This document shows, piece after piece, positions 14,608 through 20,111 of a stretch of 20,111 bases of DNA (position 1 is its first letter; each line of letters opens with the position of its first letter). The notes beneath the pieces are model-generated. The model did no database searches, had not been told where the DNA came from, and worked only from the letters and a program-made list of their open reading frames with translations. The position numbers were made by a program, and so were the translations under genes. This DNA is from JAMXLO01 sp035492535 (lineage in GTDB: Bacteria; Pseudomonadota; Alphaproteobacteria; Acetobacterales; Acetobacteraceae), in contig DATJJM010000333.1 in the NCBI GenBank assembly GCA_035492535.1, forward strand, positions 1-20,111. The letters run 5' to 3'.

Positions 14608-15804
14608 ATGCCGCGCGACGGCACAATTCCGGCGCGAGGGCCGCGAGCGCTCGATCTGCTGAATTTCTTCGTCGCCGATGTTCAGACCGGGTTCGGTCCA
14701 TTCGTCGCCGTCTACCTGACCGCGCACAAATGGACCCAGGTCGAGATCGGCTTTGCTCTTACAACCGGAACAATCGTGGCGCTGATCGCACAGATTCCGG
14801 CTGGCGCGCTGGTCGATGCGACGACCAACAAGCGGGCAGCTGCAAGCGGTGCGCTGATTGGCGTCATCATCGCGGCGCTGCTGCTTGCGCTACAGCCAAC
14901 ACAATTGCCGGTCATCGTCGCGCAGATACTGCATGCCTTCGCAAGCTGCGTGCTCACACCGGCCATTGCTGCGATCAGCCTGCATCTGGTGGGGTATGCG
15001 GCGCTCGGTGAGCGATTGGGTCGGAATGCCCGCTTTGCCTCGATAGGCAACGGGCTGGCCGCGGCGGTGATGGGAGCGACGGGCGCATGGCTCTCGAGCC
15101 GCGCCGTCTTCTTCCTGACCGCGGCGCTGTGCGTGCCCGCCCTCATGACATTGGGACGCATCGGCCGGGGGCCCCATTCGCGCCGACAGACAACGACACG
15201 CTCGCTGGACTGGCCCGGAATACGCACACTGCTCGCTGATCGGCGATTGCTGATATTCGGCCTTTGTGTCGCGCTGTATCACCTGTCAAACGCCGCCATG
15301 CTGCCGCTGGCCGGTGCCGAGGTGACAATGCGCGCCGGCTCCTACGCCAACATGATCATCGCGGCCTGCATCCTGGTTCCGCAGGGTGTGGTCGCACTCT
15401 TGTCGCCTTGGGTCGGGCGCGCCGCGACACAGATCGGACGCCGCCCGCTGATGTTGCTGGGCTGGGCAGCGTTGCCGTTGCGCGGCGTGCTGCTGGCAGT
15501 CCTGCCGGACCCATGGTTGCTGGTCGCCGGCCAGTCGATCAGCGGCATCAGCGCGGCCGTATTCGGCGTCATGTTGCCGTTGCTGGCTGCCGATATCACG
15601 CGTGGTTCGTCCCACTTCAATCTTTGCATGGGATTGCTGGGATTGGCGCTGTACGCGGGCGCTGCCCTCAGCACGACGCTCGGTGGGTGGATTGCGGACG
15701 ATGCCGGGTTGCCCTGGGCATTCTGCGCGCTGGCCGCAATCGGGATGGTCGCAACAGCGACTGTCTGGCTGATCATGCCGGAAACGCGGCCCACGTCAGC
15801 TTGA
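14608..15804 (+). CDS. MFS transporter
   Basis: A 398-residue inner-membrane protein with about 12 hydrophobic segments, matching the size of a compact 12-TM major facilitator. It opens with LDLLNFFVADVQTGFGPFVAVYLTAHKWTQVEIGFALTTGT, a pattern I associate with a group of MFS proteins of unknown substrate in alpha- and betaproteobacteria. The loop between segments 2 and 3 has GALVDATTNKRAA in place of the usual GxxxDRxGRR, and a similar GRAATQIGRRP loop follows segment 8. The ATG is 3 bases after the PRC-barrel stop and lacks its own good Shine-Dalgarno, so translation is probably coupled. The 3' end overlaps the convergent Kef-like gene by 9 bases (15796-15804). Substrate unknown; the exported PRC-barrel neighbour may be functionally linked. 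Confidence 0.9.
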   Translation: MPRDGTIPARGPRALDLLNFFVADVQTGFGPFVAVYLTAHKWTQVEIGFALTTGTIVALIAQIPAGALVDATTNKRAAASGALIGVIIAALLLALQPTQLPVIVAQILHAFASCVLTPAIAAISLHLVGYAALGERLGRNARFASIGNGLAAAVMGATGAWLSSRAVFFLTAALCVPALMTLGRIGRGPHSRRQTTTRSLDWPGIRTLLADRRLLIFGLCVALYHLSNAAMLPLAGAEVTMRAGSYANMIIAACILVPQGVVALLSPWVGRAATQIGRRPLMLLGWAALPLRGVLLAVLPDPWLLVAGQSISGISAAVFGVMLPLLAADITRGSSHFNLCMGLLGLALYAGAALSTTLGGWIADDAGLPWAFCALAAIGMVATATVWLIMPETRPTSA

Positions 15805-17550
15805 CGTGCGGTCCGACTCGAACAGGCTGGCAAGTTCTTCGGCAGCCTGCTGCTGGCTTTGGATCATCTGCTTTTCATCGCGATAGAACGCATGCGTCTC
15901 CAGCAGGTTCTTTTCGTCGGCTTCGCGGAACACGGTGACCGCATGTGCCGCCGCGTCCGGCTCCACGCCGAGCGTTGTCAACGCGACGCGGGCCAACTCC
16001 AGGCTGGAGAAATATGTATCGCGCACCTGCCCAGCGACCTCGCGGTCCATCAGCAGATGCGCGAACCAGCGATTGCGTGCCCGCGCCAGGATCGCCAGGT
16101 TGGGAAAATCACGCTTCGCGACCTCGACCACGCGAACGACGGCCGGTGGATCGTCCAGCGCAACCACCAGCAGCTTGGCCTGCTCGGCGCCGGCAGCGCG
16201 CAGCATGTCGGGACGCGTGGGATCGCCGAAATACACTTTCTGGCCGAAGCGGCGGACCACTTCCACCTGGCCGGCATCGCGTTCAAGCGCCGTGAAGCTG
16301 ATGCCGTACATACGCAGCACACGACCCACGATCTGGCCGAACCGCCCGAAGCCGCAGATGATGACGGACGTCTCACCGGCATCGATCGTGTCGTACACCG
16401 GCTCTGCCACAGGGCGTCTCCGCAGCATCGCCTCAGACCCGGCGAACAGGATCGGCGTCGCCAGCATCGATGCGGCGGTGGCGAGCGTTGCCAATGACGC
16501 GTGGTCCTGATCAAGCGCGTGCGCGGCCACCGCGGCGCCGAACAGCACGAAGCTGAATTCGCTCGCCTGCGGCAACGCAAGGGCGAAGCGCAACGCGTTG
16601 ATGTTGTCCTTGCGGGCGACGCGGGCAAGCACGAATGCGATCACCGCCTTGACGACAAGCAGCGATAGCGTTGCCACGGCCAGCAACAGAGGCTGGGTGC
16701 GCGCCAGCGACAGATCCGCCGACATGCCAACGGAAATGAAGAAGAACCCGAGCAGCAGGCCCTCGAACGGTTCGATATCGGCCTGGAGTTCGTGGCGATA
16801 CTCGGACTCGGACAGCAGCACGCCAGCCATGAACGCGCCAAGCGACGGCGACAGATTGCCCTGCGTGGCAAGCAACGCAGTCCCTGTGACAATCAGCAGC
16901 GATACTGCGGTAAAGACCTCGGGTGTCTTCGTGCCGCCGATGGCGCGGAACAGCGGACGCATCAGGAAGCGGCCACCGACCAGGATGATCACAATCACAG
17001 CGGCCGCACGCGCGACGTCGTGCCACGGCACCTGTTCGGGAACGCTGTTGCTCGCAAGCAGTGGTACCAGCGCGACCAGCGGGATGAAGGCCAGATCCTG
17101 GAACAGCAGCACCGCGAACGCATCGCGGCCGGCCGGCTTGGTCAGCAGATCGCGCTCGGCCAGCATCGGCAGGACGATGGCCGTGGAGGACATGGCAAGG
17201 CCGGCACCGATGACGACTGCTCCCTCCCAGGCCAGGCCTGCGAGATAGGCCAGCCCTGCAATCGCCGCCGCGGTGATGACCACCTGAGCGCTGCCGAGTC
17301 CGAACACTGCACGGCGCATCACCCACAGGCGTTGCGGACGGACCTCCAATCCGATCAGGAACAGCAACATCACCACGCCAAGGCCGGCGATGGAGGTGAT
17401 TTCGTCCACATTGGTGATCAGGCCAATGCCCGCCGGCCCGATGATGATGCCAGCAATCAGATACCCCAGCACGCTGCCGAAACCCGCGCGCCGCGTCAGT
17501 GGAACAGCGATCGTAGCCGCGGCAAGCAGGGCGACGAGTGTCGTCAGCAT
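15796..17550 (-). CDS. CPA2 family monovalent cation:proton antiporter with RCK domain (KefB/KefC-like)
   Basis: A 584-residue protein. Residues 1 to about 380 form the Na+/H+-exchanger fold with about 12 hydrophobic segments, including GYLIAGIIIGPAGIG, LFLIGLEV, SSTAIVLPML, LLFQDLAFIPLVAL and FFFISVGMS, all typical of Kef and CPA2 proteins. Residues about 395-510 form a TrkA-N/RCK Rossmann domain with GFGRFG at 400-405 and VYFGDPTRPDMLRAAGA after it. In E. coli, KefB and KefC export K+ in exchange for protons and are opened by glutathione adducts of electrophiles, which acidifies and protects the cell. Whether this homologue is glutathione-gated cannot be seen. The start ATG overlaps the end of the upstream Ada-like gene by 7 bases, with AAGGA at 17558-17562, so the two are translationally coupled. 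No separate KefF/KefG ancillary gene is in the window. Confidence 0.92.
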   Translation of the reverse strand: MLTTLVALLAAATIAVPLTRRAGFGSVLGYLIAGIIIGPAGIGLITNVDEITSIAGLGVVMLLFLIGLEVRPQRLWVMRRAVFGLGSAQVVITAAAIAGLAYLAGLAWEGAVVIGAGLAMSSTAIVLPMLAERDLLTKPAGRDAFAVLLFQDLAFIPLVALVPLLASNSVPEQVPWHDVARAAAVIVIILVGGRFLMRPLFRAIGGTKTPEVFTAVSLLIVTGTALLATQGNLSPSLGAFMAGVLLSESEYRHELQADIEPFEGLLLGFFFISVGMSADLSLARTQPLLLAVATLSLLVVKAVIAFVLARVARKDNINALRFALALPQASEFSFVLFGAAVAAHALDQDHASLATLATAASMLATPILFAGSEAMLRRRPVAEPVYDTIDAGETSVIICGFGRFGQIVGRVLRMYGISFTALERDAGQVEVVRRFGQKVYFGDPTRPDMLRAAGAEQAKLLVVALDDPPAVVRVVEVAKRDFPNLAILARARNRWFAHLLMDREVAGQVRDTYFSSLELARVALTTLGVEPDAAAHAVTVFREADEKNLLETHAFYRDEKQMIQSQQQAAEELASLFESDRTSS

Positions 17551-18113
17551 TTACGCGTCCTTCGAAGTTCACTGGGCGGCCGTGCATACACCTCGGCGAA
17601 CACGGCATTGAACCGCCGCAGACTGCCGAAGCCCGCAGCAAAGGCAATCTCGGACAACGGCATCTTCGTCGTATCGATCAATCGCTTGGCCCGCTGCACG
17701 CGTGCCGTCCGGGCGACCTGTCCCGGACTTGCCCCCACATGCACGGTGAACAATCGCACGAGATGCCGCTCGCCCACGCCCAATCGAGCCGCCAGACGGC
17801 TGACGCTCGTCTCAGAACCATCGAGCGCGCCTTCGGCGATCAGCCGCAGGCCACGGGCGACTGTCGTCCGCGAGCCGTTCCAGGCCGGCGAAAACGGTGC
17901 AGCTTCCGGGCGGCAGCGCAAACATGGACGAAAGCCTGCCAGTTCGGCTGCTGCCGCGGAAGGAAAGAAGCAGACATTCCTTGAACGTGGCGGCCGTACC
18001 GGACAGACAGGACGACAATACACGCCCGTGGTGCGCACCCCCGAGAAGAACCGGCCGTCATAAGCGCGATCGCGCGCCAGCCGGGCGCGATCGCATTCCG
18101 CTGCATCCAGCAT
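17544..18113 (-). CDS. Ada-N methyl-sensing zinc domain plus AraC-type HTH regulator
   Basis: A 189-residue protein with an Ada N-terminal domain (residues about 8-80) followed by a double-HTH AraC domain (about 90-185). The four zinc-binding cysteines are Cys33, Cys37, Cys64 and Cys67, with exactly the spacing of E. coli Ada (38, 42, 69, 72). Cys33, in TTGVYCRPVC, would be the one that accepts a methyl group from DNA phosphotriesters and switches the protein into an activator. The wording (YDGRFF, FPSAAAAELAGFRPCLRCRPE, SLRRFNAVFAEVYARPPSELRR) is closest to the Ada-AraC-AlkA fusion proteins, but the glycosylase half is missing, so this is a short form. ATG at 18113 is preferred for its Shine-Dalgarno; ATG at 18164 would add 17 residues. 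No methyltransferase (PCHR-type) domain is present. It overlaps the Kef-like gene. Confidence 0.9.
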   Translation of the reverse strand: MLDAAECDRARLARDRAYDGRFFSGVRTTGVYCRPVCPVRPPRSRNVCFFPSAAAAELAGFRPCLRCRPEAAPFSPAWNGSRTTVARGLRLIAEGALDGSETSVSRLAARLGVGERHLVRLFTVHVGASPGQVARTARVQRAKRLIDTTKMPLSEIAFAAGFGSLRRFNAVFAEVYARPPSELRRTRKC

Positions 18114-18117
18114 CGCA

Positions 18118-18123
18118 TCCTCC
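18118..18123 (-). promoter_or_regulatory. Shine-Dalgarno favouring the shorter Ada-like start
   Basis: GGAGGA on the minus strand, 4 bases before ATG at 18113. The longer alternative at 18164 has no comparable site, and related proteins begin close to the LDAAECDRA segment. Confidence 0.65.
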
Positions 18124-18198
18124 AACGCCTCGGGGACGGAGTCTGATTCCGGCGAGTGCTGCATCGTGCCGGCGCGTTAAGCGTAGTGCGTCGACGGG

Positions 18199-19527
18199 AT
18201 GAAAGCGAGACATGCAGCCAGTTCTGAACAATCCGATGTGGCACGCACGGATCGGTCCACGCGTCCGGCTGCGAGCGACGGTCTGATGTTCTTCGGTTGG
18301 AAAGTCGTTGCGACCGCCTTCGCCGTCGCGACGTTCGCCTGGAGCTTCGGTTTCTACGGACCGGCAGTGTTCCTGAACACGCTGCATCAGCAGCGCGGCT
18401 GGTCCGTGTCGGTGATCTCGGCAGCGATCACCGTGCACTACCTGGTAAGCGCCACACTGACCGTCCGGCTGCACAGCCTGCATCGCCGGTTCGGCATCGC
18501 CTCGGCGACACGGTTCGGCATTGCGGCGCTGGCATTTGGCGTCATTGGCTGGTCACTGGCCGCCCGACCATGGCACCTGTTCGCCGCGGCGATGGTGACC
18601 GGCGCGGGATGGTCGGCCACCAATGCCGCCGCGATCAACGCCATGGTCGCACCGTGGTTCAACCGCCGGCGAGCGCTTGCCCTGAGCCACGCATTCACCG
18701 GTTCAAGCATCGGTGGCGTGGTGTTCACGCCGCTCTGGGTTGCGCTGATCGCGCGGTTCGGCTTCACGGAGGCCGCCATGATGATGGCAGCGCTCACGCT
18801 CACGGTGCTGTGGCCACTGATCGGTCGCACTCTTGCCACGACACCGGCGGCCTTGGGCCTGCATCCGGATGGCGATACCGACGTGACCGCGACAGCGCCG
18901 GTAGTGGGCAGCGGACCATCGCTGCGATTCGCCACGTTATTGCGCGATCGGCGCTTCACCACGCTCTCGGCGGCATTCGCGCTCGGCCTGTTCGCGCAGA
19001 TCGGACTGACGGCGCATCTGGTGACACGCCTTGCACCGGTGTTTGGCACCGGCAATGCCGCTGCCTGCGTCAGCCTTGCGACGTTATGCGCGGTGCTTGG
19101 CCGGTATCTGCTGGGCGTTCTGATGGGGTCCGACCGCCGACTGGCAGCGATGGGCAACTTCTGGATGCAGGCCGTCGGCACGGCGTGCCTGGCATTCGGC
19201 ACCGGGCCAATAACGCTGCTGCTTGGCTGCGTCTTGTTCGGCCTCGGCATCGGCAACCTGGTATTGCTGTCCCCACTGATCGCACAGCGCGAGTTTCCGC
19301 CAGGCGACGTGGCTCACATCGTCGCGCTGGTGACTGCCGTCAACCTGTCGGTGTTCGCGTTCGCGCCCGCGCTGTTCGGCTTGCTGCGCGAGGCATCAGG
19401 CAGCTACACCGTCCCCTTCCTGCTGGCTGCCGCCGTTCAGCTCCTGGCAGGCGCGATCGTCCTGTTCGGCCGCGAACCGGTCAGCTTTCTCGCACGAAGC
19501 GATTGCGCAGAACACCCAGGCCGGTGA
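18199..19527 (+). CDS. MFS transporter (monocarboxylate/OFA-like)
   Basis: A 442-residue inner-membrane protein with about 12 hydrophobic segments. A hydrophilic N-terminal stretch of about 28 residues precedes FFGWKVVATAFAVATFAWSFGFYGPAVFLN, the opening of a common MFS group related to oxalate/formate and monocarboxylate carriers. GWSVSVISAAITVHYLV, WFNRRRALALSHAFTGSSIGGVV and GLGIGNLVLLSPLIAQREFP are further matches. Start choice is uncertain: ATG at 18199 has only a weak ACGGG nearby, and ATG at 18286 (before FFGWK) would remove the unconserved N-terminus. It is divergent from the Ada-like gene with about 85 bases between starts. Its 3' end overlaps the convergent FAH gene by 47 bases, giving the transporter a hydrophilic C-terminal tail read antisense to FAH. 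Confidence 0.9.
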   Translation: MKARHAASSEQSDVARTDRSTRPAASDGLMFFGWKVVATAFAVATFAWSFGFYGPAVFLNTLHQQRGWSVSVISAAITVHYLVSATLTVRLHSLHRRFGIASATRFGIAALAFGVIGWSLAARPWHLFAAAMVTGAGWSATNAAAINAMVAPWFNRRRALALSHAFTGSSIGGVVFTPLWVALIARFGFTEAAMMMAALTLTVLWPLIGRTLATTPAALGLHPDGDTDVTATAPVVGSGPSLRFATLLRDRRFTTLSAAFALGLFAQIGLTAHLVTRLAPVFGTGNAAACVSLATLCAVLGRYLLGVLMGSDRRLAAMGNFWMQAVGTACLAFGTGPITLLLGCVLFGLGIGNLVLLSPLIAQREFPPGDVAHIVALVTAVNLSVFAFAPALFGLLREASGSYTVPFLLAAAVQLLAGAIVLFGREPVSFLARSDCAEHPGR

Positions 19528-20111
19528 GCTCCACCTCCACCACATCGCCATGCACCAGGTTGGGAGACGTCCCATCCGTCCCCATCCAGATCACATCGCC
19601 AGGATACAGGGTCAGGTAGCGGGTCATCGCCTCGATATAGGTGGGGATGTCGAAGATCATGTCGTTGGTCTTGAAGCGCAGGTCTTCCTTGCCGTTCACC
19701 CGCACGATGGTGTCCATCCTGTCGATATCGACATCCGTATCGATCCACGGCCCCATCGGCTTGAACGTGTCGGCGTTCTTCCCTCGCCAGAATGTCCTGT
19801 CCCCACGCTGCCAGGTGCGCTCGCTCACGTCGTTGCCGATGGTGTAGCCAAACACGCAGGACATCGCGTCGGCCTTCGACAGGTGCTTGACCTGCTTGCC
19901 GATGATGACGATGAGCTCGCCTTCGTAGTTGACCTTCTCCGTGGCATCCTTCGGGATCACCACATCCTGCCCGTGCGCGATCAGCGCATTGTTGGCGCGA
20001 TAGCCGATATCCGCCTTCTCCGGAAACACCGGCTTTTCCCCACGCCGTTCCGCCATTTCACGGATATGCGCCGCATAGTTGATACCCGCCGCATAGAAGG
20101 TGCGCGGGATC
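19481..20111 (-). CDS. Fumarylacetoacetate hydrolase (FAH) family protein (5' end cut by window)
   Basis: The frame stays open to the right edge of the window, so the N-terminus is missing; about 210 residues are visible. The edge reads FYAAGINYAAHIREM, which is the characteristic GxNYxxHxxE entry of the FAH fold. Metal ligands follow: the two Glu of NYEGELIVIIGK and the Asp of YTIGNDVSER. After these come WQRGDRTFWRGKNADTFKPMGPW, with the conserved Lys, and IWMGTDG in the usual place of the GTPxG loop. Members cleave C-C bonds or decarboxylate beta-keto acids, as in the breakdown of fumarylpyruvate, 2-oxo-hepta-diene-dioate or similar ring-cleavage products; this one most resembles the generic isomerase/decarboxylase/hydrolase type. 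GTDGTSP in place of GTPSG is a variant of that loop. The gene overlaps the convergent MFS gene by 47 bases at its 3' end. Confidence 0.9.
   Translation of the reverse strand, partial: IPRTFYAAGINYAAHIREMAERRGEKPVFPEKADIGYRANNALIAHGQDVVIPKDATEKVNYEGELIVIIGKQVKHLSKADAMSCVFGYTIGNDVSERTWQRGDRTFWRGKNADTFKPMGPWIDTDVDIDRMDTIVRVNGKEDLRFKTNDMIFDIPTYIEAMTRYLTLYPGDVIWMGTDGTSPNLVHGDVVEVELTGLGVLRNRFVRES

Noticed and set aside
16792..18063. 423-residue open frame on the plus strand opposite the Kef-like and Ada-like genes
   Set aside because: It is a Gln/Arg/His-rich shadow frame; both minus-strand genes have complete domain signatures over the same bases.
18114..18164. Longer 206-residue form of the Ada-like protein starting at 18164
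   Set aside because: It cannot be excluded, but there is no Shine-Dalgarno before that ATG and the extra 17 residues do not resemble the family N-terminus.

Overview
The window is GC-rich, densely coded bacterial chromosome with almost no free intergenic space. It suggests an alphaproteobacterium, probably of the Rhodospirillales/Acetobacteraceae type. That placement is an inference from GC content, the mix of families (several SDRs, a LimB-like monooxygenase, a COG3618-type amidohydrolase, an HCCA isomerase, an FAH protein) and strong GGAGG-type ribosome binding sites; no marker gene is present. I recognise 19 protein-coding genes. Those at both window edges are cut. I see no rRNA, tRNA, CRISPR array, insertion sequence or phage gene, and no gene-free stretch longer than 300 bases.

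Positions 1-8327 read like an accessory catabolic neighbourhood. In order they are: an amidohydrolase tail overlapping an SDR (+), a second SDR (-), a fused CinA-like/nucleotidyltransferase protein (+), a DUF2189 membrane protein (-), a LimB-like flavin monooxygenase (-), a hydroxyacyl-CoA-dehydrogenase-like SDR (+), an MBL-fold hydrolase (-) and a 2-hydroxychromene-2-carboxylate isomerase (+). The FAH-family gene at the right edge (-) fits the same theme of ring or acyl-CoA degradation. The substrate is unknown. A long imperfect palindrome carrying CACGGAGGAC repeats sits between the convergent SDR and MBL genes at 6681-6803.

Positions 8336-13926 hold a DUF4130-UdgX uracil-DNA-binding repair protein (-). 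It is divergent, across only 41 bases, from a compact + strand cluster of S9 prolyl-oligopeptidase-like peptidase, gamma-glutamyltransferase-like Ntn hydrolase and EamA/DMT exporter. A terminator hairpin lies about 125 bases downstream of that cluster (14051-14088).

Positions 14170-19527 hold a small secreted or anchored PRC-barrel protein followed 3 bases later by an MFS transporter (+). Convergent with these are a KefB/KefC-like CPA2 antiporter and an Ada-N/AraC regulator, whose genes overlap by 7 bases (-). A second MFS transporter is divergent from the regulator.

The most interesting points are: the Ada-type methylation sensor overlapping a Kef-type antiporter, a possible alkylation/electrophile response operon; the CinA-like/NMNAT-like fusion that lacks the usual PncC catalytic motif; the UdgX protein without its usual radical-SAM partner inside the window; the 123-base palindromic repeat; and the GGT-like protein with altered donor-site motifs. 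I did not find an obviously new multi-gene machine. The Ada-Kef pair is the best candidate for something undescribed.
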